NCBI GenBank assembly: GCA_013398295.1
Contig: VZSF01003247.1
Location: 15,331-79,330 of the forward strand
From: Chionis minor
Lineage: Eukaryota; Chordata; Aves; Charadriiformes; Chionididae
Length of the DNA: 64,000 bases
Reading direction: 5' to 3'
In this document: one piece after another, positions 34,688 to 49,023 of the stretch
How positions within the stretch are numbered: the first letter of the stretch is position 1
Layout: each line of letters begins with the position of its first letter
Position numbers and translations under genes: made by a program
Notes under the pieces: generated by a model
The model's database searches: none
The model's input: only the letters and a program-made list of their open reading frames with translations
Told to the model about the DNA's origin: nothing

Positions 34688-37600
34688 CCCTCATCCCAAA
34701 CCAGACTCTCACATCCCTTCTCTGTGGCCCACCAGGTGTTCGATGCAACCTCCCAAGGCACAGCATGAGGAAACAGCAGTGTTCAGTTGAGAGATGAAAA
34801 GTAGGGGAGCTCATACCTTCAGGCAATGAGGGAAACCCCTTTCACATCTCCTCTGCTGCACAAGTAAGCTAAGGGCTCAGTATGTGGACCTCCTTTTCCA
34901 GCTAAGGAGGGTCCTAAACTCCAGGAAAGGTCAGCTAGGAGTTGCAGACATAGTATGCTAATCAGGAGATATGTCCCCTTAAGTGCCCTCTCCTGTGGCG
35001 TTTTTCCCCTTTGGGAGCTTAGAAAACTCCTAACTCATCTGCTGGGTTTTGGGGTCCCATTTCAAGGTGGGGAAACTAGCCCTCACCTGACTCCCTGCTG
35101 GCAATTTCCCATGTCAGGGGGACTCCATTAGGGCCATGGTGCCTACCAGAATAGGGTTGTGACATATTGACCCTTCCGTGTCATCTAAGTACATAGGAGA
35201 ATTGAATAAGGTTGACTAAATATGAGAATTCGGCTTTATAAAAATAACCAAAATACAGACAGAAAGTTGTTACAACAAAGACATAGAGTGAAAGAAAGAT
35301 TACAGTAAGAAATACTGAGCCATGGGGTGGGAGAGGGGTAGAGGGAGACAGAGAGCTTTCGGGGACTCTGAAGCCCAGTACAGATGTGCTATATTAATTC
35401 AGGGGAGTTTTCTCCAGGAAGATGACAGCTGGACTAAAGAGTAGTCACCGGCGTTACGCCAGCAATGACTTTGGCTCTGTGTGAATCATGGAGGATTGGA
35501 CCCTGTGACAATTCGCTTCTTACTCTGTGGGCCTCCAGATTGGTGTGCTAAGCAAAATAGGGTGCAGCATTCTTTTAAAGATAAAAGGACTTGTTCAAAT
35601 TTTACATAATCGTAGAATTATTCTTTATAGTGGATTTACATAGACATTGTCAGTGGGGAATTCTCTCCGCAGCTTCAATTACTGTATTTTCATGTGCATT
35701 GTCTGATAGGAGATGTGCTGGATCTCAAATACCTGCTTACCTGATTAATGTGGATTATTCATCCCATTGTAATTACCTGTGAATTTTAGGGTAGCAAACA
35801 TGTGAGAAGAATTTGTATAAAGGCCGGAGGATTTTTGAAAGGCAAATATTTCCCAAGAATCCCTGTATGCAGCCTGACACTTTTCATTCCTTATGGTGAT
35901 ACCCTCTGCATTACCGCATTTGACTTGATGTAAATGTGATAGTGCTAAGTAATACTGACATGCTGCAGTGAAATGCACTAAAGAACTACACTAGAAAACA
36001 CCTGGCTATTGAACGGTTTCAAAAAGTGAAAGCTTTTCATCATCAATTTAGCTCCAACAAAACTGCCCTCAGATGTCTGTTGTCTTGTTATTTTCCCTCC
36101 TAATTAAAAAAGTACCATTTTAGCTGGTCATGTGGATACACTGAATACCCCAGTAGCGTAAATGTGTGTTAAAAAACACAGCCTTAGCATAAGGCACCAT
36201 TTTGCCTGTAGCCTGACAACTAGGTCAGTCTGGCAACCAGTTCTGCGCAGCCTGTGAATAGGTATTAATGCGGCTGAGCTGATTGGGCAGGAATCTTAGA
36301 ATATGTGCTCCTAAATCACTCAGGACTCATCTCTGCAGGCGTGAGCAGGTAGATCTGAAGAACTCTGCTCACACAAGAGGCCAGATGCAAGCGTGCTTTG
36401 TTGTTTGGGAAGTCACGCACATACCCCCTGTACATGAGTAGCACTTTCTTGGAAAGCCCAGCCTTCCCTTTCATGGGCTGGGTTAGAAAGTGGGTGCCAG
36501 AGGAAAAAGCCCTATGTCACCGTTATCTTCCTGCACACTAACTTATTTGCCTGCTGACACAAGGCTTCCTGAAAACAATTTTTTTGCCTTTATTTTTAAT
36601 AGCCAAAGTACTTCCACTACTAGGATTCCTACTAAAAATAAGGAAGATGACACAGAAACATAAGTGTACTGCCAGTGAAGCTCACAAAGACAGATTCTGA
36701 TACCAGCTGAATTCTGCTGAGGGGTTTAGAAATATTCTCCTGAATGATATTTACTGACCTTGCTAATTTTCACCAATGTCATTCCGCAGCTTCAGGTCAA
36801 AACAGACTGAAGTGAGAGTAAAGAGGAGCCTGAATCATCTGAGTTACATTTAAAGTTAAACAGGGTTGCTGATAAGAGCTTTATGATCTTGAGCTCATTA
36901 TAGCCTGTGCAAGCAGAACTATATTGATACATCAAATTGAACATTAACACTAAAAACCCTGTGAGCAGCCTTTTCATTGCTCTGGGAACACGTACAGGCC
37001 ATGTCAGCACAGAAAGCAAACGCAAAGAGCTTAAGGAGGTATCTGCTCACGTGATGTTCCCATTCACTTAAAAGTTCTCTGGCCACCCTTTTTTTCCTTC
37101 TATCACATAATAGGCATGGTGTCCATCATCTCCCTCTGAAAGCCTTTTTTATCATCAGTGACCATAATCCAGGGTTAGCGGTTCCTGACAGTGATGTATT
37201 GTGTCTCTGCCGTTAACAACAAAATCTCATATAGCCCTCAAAGGACTCAAAGGATTTCCTCGCCTCTTTTGGGCATTTCTTCCATTTACCGCTATAGAGA
37301 GATGATGGCGAGGATAGGGTTAGATCTGTACTGATAGGATCTGTGTCCCTAGACCTGTTTATCGTGTTATCATCAGTTCAATGTTTTACCTATTTATTCG
37401 GTGGCAAAGAGTATGCTTGTGCTGTTACCACAGGAAATCTCAGCCTTTTACATATGTATGTGCAAACTGAGTCTGGAGGCTACGAAGTTAGAAAGCTGTA
37501 ATAGTTCCCATAGTTCCCATGTACTGATCCAGGAACGGGTCTCAACTTTGAGCCAATAGACTCTATTTCTGTTGTCCCTCAAGGGGACAAGCCAACGTCT

Positions 37601-37934
37601 GCTCTTTGAGAAATCCAGCTCAACTCATTCCTGAAACACAGTGCCAGACATGCTGACATGCATTGAGTGAAGTGTTATAATTGAATGGTTTGGACAATTT
37701 GAGACTTGAGATGTGATGAATACTTCAGCAGAAATCCTCCTGATACTTTCCCTTCATCTACAAAGAGAGTGGGTGGTTTGATATCTGCATCACTAGTTAC
37801 CCACCAAACCTTACTGGGAATAATTAACACCTGATCCAAAGACATAGCAGTTATTTCTTTCAAAAAAAAAATTACATGCAGAAATGAAGAGATGCCATTT
37901 TATTATTAACCTGCTGTGCTGTAGAGAGCAAATG
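34688..37934. other. Unique non-coding sequence
   Basis: Nothing coding is recognised. At 35440-35500 the words CACCGGCGTTACGCCAG and ATGACTTTGGC faintly resemble the ancient amniote repeat seen better at 37935. The stretch 35580-35800 is AT-rich and repeat-free. Confidence 0.4.
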
Positions 37935-38045
37935 CCATCAGATTAAGGACCAGATCCCGCTTTCAGTTATGCGTGTGAAGCTCCACTAAACCCAACAGGA
38001 CTCATGCACACATGTGGGCAGGATTTTGCCTGTAATCACTGGTAG
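37935..38045 (+). repeat. Probable ancient amniote interspersed repeat relic
   Basis: GACCAGATCCCGCTTTCAG near the start, GTGAAGCTCCACTAAACCCA in the middle and GGGCAGGATTTTGCCTG near the end follow, in order, a motif pattern common in old repeats of turtles, crocodilians and birds (GACCAGATCCTGCTCTCAG ... GTCAATGGAGT ... GCAGGATTTGGCC). The family is recalled from general knowledge and the exact name is uncertain. Confidence 0.4.
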
Positions 38046-41000
38046 CACCTTTTCTCACAGTTCACATGTAATGTGGCACAAATCTGCCTGAGACTTTCTG
38101 AGGTATATGAAAGTGGCAACATGCTGAATTTGGAGGACAGTAAAAAAAAATACAGGTGATTTGAAAAACACTCTAAAGGAGAGTTTTTTTAAAATATGAT
38201 TTCACTTTGTCTAATTCGCTTGTTAATAAGGCCATCCTGAAAGTTTCATCTGTCAATCTGTGTTTAACTGTGCTATTGACAGATCTGAAAGGGTTGCCTA
38301 CAGCAAAATTTACGCAGTGGTTCTCATTATAAAACTCCAGCTTTATTGCTTAGAATTTTGCCCTGGTTTTACCTCTGCTGAATTGCACAGCTGCCTTTCT
38401 AAGGGAGAATTTTGTTGAAAGACTTTTGGGCAATTGTCTTTCTAATACATCATCTAATTTTTTTCACCTGATTTTGAGAAGGAGGTAAAGGAAAAATAAG
38501 GTTTACAAATTAGAAATAAATTTACAACTGTTTTATGGAGAGCTAGGTGTTTGACCTTGGGCAAGGGATTTGCAATTTGACGGAGAAGCTGCCTTTAGTC
38601 TGGAATGGTGCTTTTGTAACCAGCCACTTGGAAATTCTGCTTTAATTCCACTGAGTCGTGAGCCCTGAAAAATCTCAGGTTCACCAACACAAAGAATTTC
38701 TGAAAATTTTCAAGTAGAGCTTTCCAGAGGCTAATTTGACACACTGATTACTAAAAACACAAGCAATTTCCAGATCCACAGCTAGAAGCTGCTCCTACCA
38801 AGCCATGTTCCAAACATTGCTACATATTCCTTGCAGGACCCATGCCATCCATATGGAGCTGGGCAGGCAGTGCCTTTCCTTGTCCCCTGCCTTCACCCCT
38901 ACCCCCCCACCTTGCCTCCAGCACCACCTGCTGCTCTGCGCTGCTGCCTTTTTCCCACCAAAAATCACAGGTACTCTTTCTAGAGGGAGATGGGGGCAGG
39001 CGAGCTTTCAGGAGCTGCTTTGAGTTTCTAACCATGCCTTTTAGTAGGTATCATTCATACTGAAGTAACTTCACCAGCTTCTGTGAACATGAACTTCACT
39101 GTGAGGTAGCCTGCAGAGGTTTTAGTTAGCCCTGGAGGATGATGATGAGGATTAATAATAATAGTAATAATCAGCAAATTCTCAAAAAGCAGTACTTCAT
39201 TTATCCCTGTGCAACATGCCAAGTTTAACTTGAACTGCCCGAGTACGTAGATCTGGAGGTCTTTTCTTCCTTTCCTGGGCGGAGAAGAGGAGGATTGATT
39301 TACAGCTGCAGCACAAGCAGCCGTGAATTCAGAGCTGGGGCTGCTCCCGTATCCTTCGCCAAGGAACCCCACCAGCCAGAACACTCCCCTGCTGTGGGAG
39401 ACACAGGGATCTCCCTCTTCCCACTGCTGCCAAAACAGAGGATATCCCACAGGTGTCAGGATGGAAAAAATCCCAGGGCTCCGCTTTCAGACAAGCAAGC
39501 CCTTCTTCAGGTCTTGAAGAAAGAGCTTACATGCCAAAAAAATTGTTTATTTTAAAAATTAGCCTCACTGGTGTGTTTATTTGTATGAAGTGGGACAATG
39601 TCAAGGCGACAGTGTGGGAGCGTGCATACCCAAGTAGGGGTTGGAGCTGGGGCATTGCCCTCAGGCAGAGGAGGGAATTTATCTTGGATCTGCTGGTCCT
39701 TGACTTTTCATATATCTTTCAACTTTCAAGACCTTTTGGAAAAAGGAAACCACCCTGATTCCTTTTCCAGTTTAGGCTAAATTCGGTCTTTCATATCTGA
39801 AATAAAGCCTTCAGATGTGGGTCAAGTCAGCGAGTGAATACAACAACATTTTTTCCTGTTTTTAATTTTAGGGAGATATTTCACGTTCCGATCAGTCCAA
39901 AGTGAATCTGTAGTCCAGTAATTTTTTTGGCTTCATTTCTGAACGGACCCCAAAATTTGTCACTGCATGTCTTCGTTCACACAATGCCCTACATCGTGAC
40001 TGCTTCTTGGTGGCTACAAATGCAAAGCTGGGAGGATAATTTAGGCGACAGCCATTCAACCCAGCATACTTTCAATTAATTACAGCAGGGTGGGAGTATT
40101 GGTTTTCCTCTAGCTGGGAAAAATTATATGAAAAGAACACATACCACTGCAGGTCAAATCCCCGGCTTGTCCTGCAAGCTGCAATATGTCATGTCTATGG
40201 AGTTGCACCCACTTACGGAAGGTCTGAATTTGGTCTTTATCTTTTCCGATGATGTTTCCCTCTAGTAGCTCACTTTATGGTCATTTAACAGGAACCTAGC
40301 ACACATGCAGGAGAGGTGTCACAACATCAGTTACCTGAGATTATTGTAAATGATGTGCCAGCACCTGAAGGAGATGTTAGGATGTATGTCAGATCATCAT
40401 AATAGATACAGTGTTGTACCAGGCAGCACAAAAACAGATGTATTTATAATTCCTGCAGCTGCAGCCCTGCTATTAGTTAAGTCTAAGAATGGAGCCACTG
40501 ATAGATTTGTCATAGATGAGTTCTCTCTCTAATAGAAAAAAAGTGATGAAAGGAAATAGATGGTGACTCAAGTTATTGGCAATACAGAGAGTCTTTAACT
40601 ATCTGTCTTCAATTCAGAGCCCGCCAGATGCCTGTGTCTGCCATTTGTTCCTCCCCAAACAATTCGGTGCCCTCTGCGCTACAACCTGATGTGGTCTCAC
40701 TCCAGGTTCCAGTAAGAGGGGACAGATATCCCTAGTAGATGCAGTGCAATCACTGGTAGTCTCCCCGAGGAGAGGAAAGATATGCAGGCAGCAAGACTGA
40801 CCTATGCAGTCATAACATTGTAGATCTGGGATAAAATGAGCTGGCCAGGCTGGCAAGGGTCCTCCTTGTTGTGTCTGTCTTTTCTGGAACTTTTTGGATA
40901 TGGATAAAAGATTTAGGCTCTTCACATAACACTCAGAGATGGTTTGGGGACCCATGTACTAAATTCAACATTGAAATCACACAGAAGTGCTAGAAACCCT

Positions 41001-43298
41001 GTAGCCATCTTAATATCATCTTGTACTGAAACTGTTGTACTGCCACCAGCTGCAGACCTAACATAGACCTTTCTACACCATATTTCATTACTTTCACCCC
41101 TTAATGGAGTAATTCAATAACTATGAATTAATTTTCCACATCTAAAGAAACAGAAGGGTATACGTCTAGAAGTTTGGGAGATAACCACCAGGGATCAGCT
41201 GCCTAGTCAGGCTCCTATGGCGCAAGCTGATTACTCAGACCTCATCATGAATATTCAGAGATGGAAATCAGAACGCAGACAGTGGAGTGGGGCAAGGTGA
41301 TCAGGTAATGATGACATCAGAAAAGCAAGCTGGGAAGAGAGAAAAACTAAACACGCTTCCTTTTTCTGATGATGATGAAGAAAAATGACATCAGTGTGCT
41401 ACGTGACTTAGACACCAACAGCCAAACTCAGGGTCAAAATCAGTCCAGGGATTGATGCAAGAACCACGTTGTGCTAAGTTGTGGGTTTTGAACACAGAAG
41501 TTATCTTACTGTAGGAAGCTTTCTGTGAGTTTTCGAGGAAAGGACTATATAAAGACCAGCTATGACCTCCATACCTTTAAAGGCACTTCAAAATGGATGT
41601 CCTTCGACTAAAACACAATTTTGATGTAATTACCTTGATCTATTAATGACAAAAATTGCAGTAATTAGGAATCCAAAAACCTCCATCAAACCATGCTGGA
41701 AAAAATATTTATAGGGGGTAAAATTTGTGCTTTTAGATCAAAGTCCTAGTGTAATACTAGAACCTGTCGATAATACCATAGGACCACATGCGAAAGAAAT
41801 CAATGTGTGTTTTTTGTTAAAAGGTCTTAGAAAAGTGAAAAATACCCCAGCTGTGTAAGTCTAGAAAAAACTAGGCATTATTAAGCCTGCCTCTTTGTGA
41901 TTCTTAATGTCTATGTGCATAATTCCAAATCAAACATATTCACATTATTAACTTTTATAAGTTTATTAGTCTCAGTGCTAATGAAACCATTCATCCTTTG
42001 CAAATGCACATGGCTCCCTAATGAAACTTCAATAGATGGATCAGCAGTTAAGTGAGTACATCCAAATGTTTATGCCAAATTCTGTTTGCTGCAGTGAACA
42101 AGGGGACCAAATCTCTTCCAAGCAGATATCTATACTAACCAGCCAACAGATGTAATGATGCCACGTATGTAATAAAAAATCCCTTTACCTATAAAGAAAA
42201 GTATGCATTATATAGGATACCAGTATTTAAGATACAATTTTCCTTTTGGTTACCCGGGTGTCAGTCAGAGAAATTCCACTTTAAACAACCAACATAAAAA
42301 CTAGTAAAAAATCTGTCAAAAATAGAGGATAAATCAAACCATGTATTTTTAACAGCAGCTCAACAAGAATTCCATAATGGACATTCATGTGCTCATTAGC
42401 TGAAATTTGAGACCTAAAGTTTATGCTGGTAATTGTAATTTTAATACTGTTTTCACCCTTCCATCTCTTTTCTTTGTTTACCTGCCTGCATTTTTCCAGT
42501 TCAGTTTTCTAGGTGGGTGTATATTTAGATGTTAGTATGGGAAATAGCTGATATTCCATATGAGAGAATTCCTTTTCCTTTAGGAGCTGGTGGTGCTTTT
42601 CCTTTCTGACCCTCAATTCAGAAAGCTGTACCAAAAGGTTGCTTCTGAATTTGGGGTTTTCAGCACTACTACTAGTAAGTGCCCAGCACTTTTGTGTCTT
42701 GACATTGCAATATTTTGGATTTTTTTCCTGAGCGTGAAATGTTTAAAAAATGTGTAAGATTTGGGACTTCAGGATTTATTTTCAGGAATTCAGAGAAAGG
42801 AAGATATTATTATTATGCCAGGCAAGAGAGAAAAATGCATTTGCTTCTGGACTATACATATTATCTTAATTTTTTTTTTTTTCATTATTTTCTACACTGA
42901 GGTATAAATGCTGTGCCTGTAGCCAAATATGTATCTGCACAAAACAAACAGAAAACATTCTTAAACCAATGAAGTATTTACTTTTTTAAAGACATTTTAA
43001 TCCTATTAACGGTAAATTATATTACCTATTGTGAAAGCAGACATGAAAGAAATATCTGAAGCATGCAGTTAATTATGATACCAAGTGAAACATAATATTT
43101 ATGCTCTCCTTGTGTAGCTGGAACAATTTTTCTTTCACTAACTGTGAGTCATCCACTGATTGAAGTCTTGAAACTGATGATGAGAGAGTTGGCTGCCACA
43201 TCTGCCATAGAGGTTTCGTTCTATAGATAATTAATACTAAAAAAAATATCTGGGTTTTATTCTTTTATATTCCCTGTTCTCTATTTTTTAAACAAAAT
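38046..43298. other. Unique non-coding sequence
   Basis: No gene or young repeat is recognised. The stretch 38850-39420 is somewhat richer in GC with overlapping frames on both strands (longest 131 codons, minus, 39055-39450), none with a domain. The stretch 40950-42700 is AT-rich with no frame of even 60 codons. Confidence 0.45.
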
Positions 43299-43317
43299 CT
43301 CCTCCTCCTCCTCCTCC
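43299..43317. repeat. (TCC)n microsatellite
   Basis: Six TCC units. Confidence 0.85.
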
Positions 43318-46300
43318 AACATATCTCTCTGTTTAGAGGTTATGTGCTTAAGAATATTAAAAGACATCAAAGTCTCTGATAAAGCTAGGGAACGAAGTTT
43401 TTGTTGAACAAGGGCCTGAACCACAATTTCAGATCAAAGTTGCATTTCCATGTCAGAACACAGGAAATCTTTGAATCCTGATTTTTGCTATGGTCCCTTT
43501 TAGTGAGTGGGCTCAGGACATAGTCTGTTTAATGACCTGTTTAGAGTCTCCTCCTCTCTCCAGGAGACCAAAAGTGTTCAGATAGCCAATTCCTATTACA
43601 ATACCCTTCTGTTTTAAGAGGTTGTTTTCCTCCCATTGTCTTGCTTAATTTTTGCCCTTGTTCATATTAGGTGCTTGCAGTAGCTGTTTAATTAGCAATC
43701 TAATGCAATTGCACTTGATTCTTATAGCCTTGATTCTGCATCCCAAACTGGCAAGTTGCATATGGCAGAGAATCTTACATACTGCACCCTCTTTATTTGC
43801 CAGTTTTCTACTGCACTTATTTTTACTTAACTTTTTTTTTTTAATTGGATTTTTCTATTTTACTTTCTTGATCGTTCATTTGTCTTCTATTTTTTCACTC
43901 CCCATCTTTCCCAAAGGATGCCCTTATTTTACCACGTGATTCTGAAAAGATTTCCTTTGAAAGTCCATTCATATACACCCATCTGAAAAGTTACAAGAAA
44001 TCAGCCAGAAAGGTGTTCTGTGAGGAGCACAGCTGCTCTCCTCCCCCAGGAAAACTAATTCATCAGCTCTTTGAAACAGACTGTGTTCATTGTTTAGAAA
44101 CGAAGAGCTATGGATTTTGTTCATTAACTAACTGCCCTGCATAGAAGTCTTACAAGCAGGAGGCAACCCCTTGGCACTCATGACTTCAGTTAGGTTTTTC
44201 ATTACAGCCTTAATAATATTATGGGTTTCGGGTGTTCAAGATGCTGTTTTCAGGATCTTAAAAACACAGTTGCTTCTTTTCCCTTCTCAGCACTAGTTTA
44301 AAAAACTTCTTTGCACTGTGACTTATCCACTTATAATCCAGGGTTTCTTGCCATGCAAGTTCTTCTGTTCAATCATTTTAAAAAAATCACTTTCTACAGC
44401 AACTTATGGGCCTCACTTCAGTTCAGGGGAACTTCCCTTTCTCTCTTGATGGTACATGCCCCAATCCTGCATCCAAATATTAACCTAGAGGCATATTTCA
44501 ATCCTATGAATCCAAGGGAGGGACAGAGAGCACGGTGTGGGTACATTCTTTCCAATGCCTTTGGATTGACTGGACCACAGCATGAAACGCAACCCATATC
44601 AGCAGCCAGCCCCAGCATTTCTTCTTTCCTTGGCATATCAATAACCAGCTAGTTATTGTCTGACTACATCTTATACGTGATTACATACATAATCGCCCAA
44701 CCCCCATGGAGTAAAGAACCAGTTGCTAAAATGGAATACATTTCAAAAGGTACTATAAGAAAATCTGAATGTCTAATACCTCCAACACAGTTCCAATTTT
44801 CCTAATGCATGACGCCACTCACCTTACCTAAATATTCACTGATAATTTTCCTCCATCATTCTCAACTCTGTAAGCTTTTAGGGACAGTTGTCATAAATCA
44901 GTATTTCATTGTTTCTGGCTATCACCTCTTTACAATAAAAAAGATGTTATCAGTTAAAAAGTAAGAAATACAGTATGGTCCAAAGAGCACAATTACAGAG
45001 AATACTATCAAACTACAATATAAGGTCCATGCAAATCCACTACTGTTATCTATTTCATAGATTGCAAAAAGCTAGCAGTAGTAAATGTGCGGCAGTACAA
45101 AAAGGCAGCGATAATACAGAAAATAAAAGCCTCTCTAATCCCTATTAGCAATTTGCACTAAACAATGGGAATAAACTCCCTGTTAAAATTTTGTTCTAGG
45201 AATTTACAATAAGCTCCTCTTCTTTTTTTCTGCTAGTGTGAGTCCTTTTGGTATCTCAGTTCAGTTTGCTAGAGGAGGTGACAAGCAAGTGTCAGCAGGT
45301 ACCTACAGGTATACTAAATGCATACGACACATGGGAAGGACATTGTTATGCTGCAAAACCCATTCAAATTTTGCAGAATTTGTGATTTCCTTTGAACAAA
45401 ATCTGTAAAATCAGCTTTTATCTAAATAGCACCTTCAAGAGGTAATTTTTTTTTCTATGCTTCTCAAATTCTCATTTAATAGATCTCTTTGCAAAGTGTC
45501 AAGGAATTAGGTCAATATTTAGCTGTAGTGAATAGCATGACTGGAGCGATGAAATTCACATCTCACGACCCTGCCGGAGGAATGACATTTCAGCCAAAAG
45601 TCTTTCTCTGAAAACGGGCAAACAGTCTCCTCGCTGTATTGCCTCGTAGCAGCCTTGCACATGGCTGTGGTTGCCATACCCCCATAAATTTGCACTCTGC
45701 TTATGCTGTAGTGAGCCCCACTCTCCGGCCAGTCAGCTTGCGTGCCAGGCGGTCCAGGATTCACCCGCAGAAGGGTTCCTCTGGAAAAGCCTGTGTAAAA
45801 GGGAAGGCGTGACAGCAGAGCGAGAAGCACAGACAGACTGGCCCACACAGCCTGACCTGTCTCCTCCCGAACATCTATTGAAAGTGATTGATCTAATGCC
45901 TTGCATCTGCCAAACTGTCATTCAAGCCAGAGGGGATTTAGGATGAAGACAGGGGAAGCATTGTAAAAGCGAGTTTGCGTGTTAGTTCGCTGAGCAAGCC
46001 TTGAACTCCTAGGTATGGCAAAATTAGCTTATTGGAAAGAATATGCCCACGATGAAATGGCTTCACGAGATGGGGGAACATGGAGGGAAGGGGGGAAGTG
46101 CTATCTGAGGAGTTAGAAGATCTCTTCCCTTGATTTGTGCCTGAAAGAAAAAAATATCCCAGCTGTCTGCTGCATTGTGTGAACATATACATGCATTTAA
46201 ATTACTTATATCATTACTTACAGATGTAATTGTGAAATATGTTCTTTTTGCATTCAAAATTAGGGGCAGAACAGATGGTGAAAACTCAGTTTAAGGCAAT

Positions 46301-46671
46301 ATGTCCATTAAAATAACCCATACTGTTTGTGTATTATAACAATAGCAGTCTTCAGCATAGCTGAGATTTTTAGCAGTGCTAGATTATCATAGAAATACAA
46401 ATATACTGTAGGACAAAATTTAGCATGACTGAAAAATTTTAGCTAATTTCTCTTTGGTGGCTGGCACCAGATGAACTCACCTCTGAATCCCCCTGTCTTT
46501 GCAGTATTGAGTGCTTTGTACCAAAAAAATGAACAGTAAACTTTCTGGAGATCATAGGCTGGCAAAGCATTCTCCATATTTAATTCCCAGGGACCCACAA
46601 AAGTTTGTGAATTCCTCTGTTGGGACCATTTTTACCTAAAAGAGTGTATATATTGTGAACATATGTATTTA
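43318..46671. other. Unique non-coding sequence
   Basis: No gene or interspersed repeat is recognised. The frames at 43652-43939 and 44311-44652 (+) are rich in Leu/Phe because the DNA is T-rich and show no domain. Confidence 0.45.
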
Positions 46672-46700
46672 TTTTATATATATATACACACACATATATA
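46672..46700. repeat. (TA)n/(CA)n compound microsatellite
   Basis: About seven TA units, then CA units, then TA again. Confidence 0.85.
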
Positions 46701-48738
46701 GTGTTGCTACTGACAGGGCAGCGCCTTTGTAGGAAAAGGAGAATGAATGTGTCTCTCTAAGTTTGCATATACAATGGCCAATATTCCCAATTGCTTCAGA
46801 TTTTCATTAGCAGAACCTGAATTCATTAACACTGAAGTTTGGATCAAGTGTTTTATATTCACAGCGTTCAAGGAATTTTAAGGAAAAACAAATTAAAAGT
46901 GTGTTTAATTATTAGTATTAGTTTCTAAATACGCCATACCGATGCAATTTCATGAATGAGACCCAGCTCAACTTCAGTGTGTCCTAGCTATGTCAAAGAG
47001 GTTACTCCGGGCATTTTGAAGGAGTTAAATCCCATTTCAGTAAGCTATTTTTTAATTAATAGGTGGTTAGCCTGGGGATGCTAGGACAGGAGGAGGAGCA
47101 GCCCTGCTCTGAATAAGCAGGGAGACGGTGTAGGCATCAGGCTTTGCCTGAGAGGCAGATTCCCAAACACTGGGTGGCGGTGGGATGGAAAGTGCTCACA
47201 CAGTCCCTGGCCAAGGCACTGGCAAAAGCCATATGTACGTTTCATTTTCCAAGGGGGCTGTGTACCCATTTTGTTTTACACAAATTGCACCCCGAACTGT
47301 GCAACGCTCAGCCTGTGCCTCTTGGAGCTGGACTCGGAGAATTGCCAGCTGTGCCTCCCACATGGACGTCCGTGGATTGCCCTGGGCACCTCCCTGGAGG
47401 TGTGCTCCAGGAAGAATCTATGTTAGGAGCAAACAAATCTCAGCTTTTGTCTCTGGACTGTAGGTTTCTCACCCTCCTGAACACGAAGAAAATCTTGCAG
47501 ATGTAAGCCAGGTGCTCCCCAAAGGCTCAAAAAGCAGCAAGCCGTAAAGTCTATCATGCTGTTTTCTGAAAAGTCTCGTGTAGCTTGTAGCCCCGCTCAC
47601 TGTTTGCTAACACTGAGTATTGCAGCCACTTTTTGGTCTTGAAGAGTACTTTTTCTAAAGCCAGTCAAATGACAATTAAAAAAAATAATTAAAAAGTGCA
47701 TTGTATTTTGGACTGAGTCACAGGTAAGCGAAGCACCAACAAAATATTCCATGCCCTTCATTGCTTGTGATCCAGTACAATAAAAATAGAATAACATTGT
47801 AATAGCCATGAGTCTTACGTCTTGCCATAAAATCTGGCACACCCTACATCATTTTGGATAAGTAATTTCCATTCTACTTTGTTCACTTGCACATGGTAAA
47901 GTAGTTAAGAGGAACATTTATCCTTTTCCCTCTTTCCATCAGTCCTGACATTTCAAGCTATAATTCCTAGTACATTGAATATACATGTTTTTTGTTTCAT
48001 TTGTGCAAAAGAGCAATGCTTAACTTTTAAAGAAATAATGATGGTTTGCTAGAAGTTTAAAGAAAGTTCAGATTTGGCTTCTGCATTTGTACAGTGCTGA
48101 ACACAACACGAATCACACCTCTAGTGTGTTGTATTACACAAGGATTAGAATGGTATGTCTTCATGTCGCATACATGTAAAGGAGAATTTACTCCAAGCAA
48201 GACAGATGTAGGAGCTCTTAAGCAATAAGCTCAATATCATATCTACTGGAATTTGCTAAAATGCTTTTATCAGTGAGGCACCGTGCCTTTAAATCCTACT
48301 CATAAATACCCAACTCTTTTAAGGGTATTTCTCTCATGGGCTGCTAGAACAGCTGAGAATAGGAAGATTATAACGGAAGATTGAAAGAACTTGATTTGGT
48401 TTCTTGTATTTATTTAAAGATACAGCAAGTCATGTTAAGAAATATAAGGTGGTCGTTACAAGATTTAACCTGCAAACGGGAATAAGCATTAACCATGAAA
48501 GAAACAGTTTCAAACCAGTACTCCACATGTCTGCATGTGTGTGTGGGAGGAACAATCAAGTTCGAAGGTCGAGCCTGGTGAACTGTATGAGAGGACAGAA
48601 GTGTTTTCAGGATGCACAAGGTACGTGTATCATACTTAAATTTAATTACACAATGTAAGTCTTCCAGGGGATCATTTTTAAGGGCTGAGGAGCCTCTTTT
48701 TCTAGGCATTGATTCAAAGCTTGTGTTCTCCACTTTAT
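46701..48738. other. Unique non-coding sequence
   Basis: Nothing coding is recognised. The 120-codon + frame at 47144-47506 and the 107-codon minus frame at 48410-48733 have no domain. Confidence 0.4.
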
Positions 48739-49023
48739 TTAGTTTTGTTTTCCTCTGAAAGTATCTGAGATAGGTTCAGCTCTTAATATTATCTGGCTAT
48801 AGTACAGGCAGTCAATATAGCCTTTGTTTCTCTTGCTCTTTTCCAGTGGCACATTGTAGTCTTTGTGGATTTGAACCCTTTGCACAAAATATCTCAGGTT
48901 GTTGTAGAAGGATAAGGGAAAGGATAATTTATAACGTCTGGACTTAGTGTCTGTCATAGCATCGGATTTAACTACCTTCACGGTCTCTTCAGCCGTCTGT
49001 TCAACCACTTTATATCCAAGGTC
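48739..49023 (-). pseudogene. Unrecognised minus-strand reading frame, possible coding relic or exon
   Basis: An open frame of about 94 codons lies between an upstream in-frame TGA and a TAA at 48739. The track-style start is a GTG at 49008 and there is no ATG near the beginning. The translation is charged and globular in character, with segments such as QTAEETVKVVKSDAM and FYNNLRYFVQRVQIHKDY, and lacks the low-complexity bias of most chance frames nearby. An AATAAA hexamer follows directly after the stop on the minus strand (about 48735). I do not recognise the protein. Frames of this length are expected by chance in 64 kb, so the case for coding is weak. Confidence 0.12.

Noticed and set aside
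48868..48884. GGTTCAAATCC on the minus strand as a tRNA or SINE B box
   Set aside because: No A box or cloverleaf-forming sequence occurs at the proper distance upstream, so this is a chance match.
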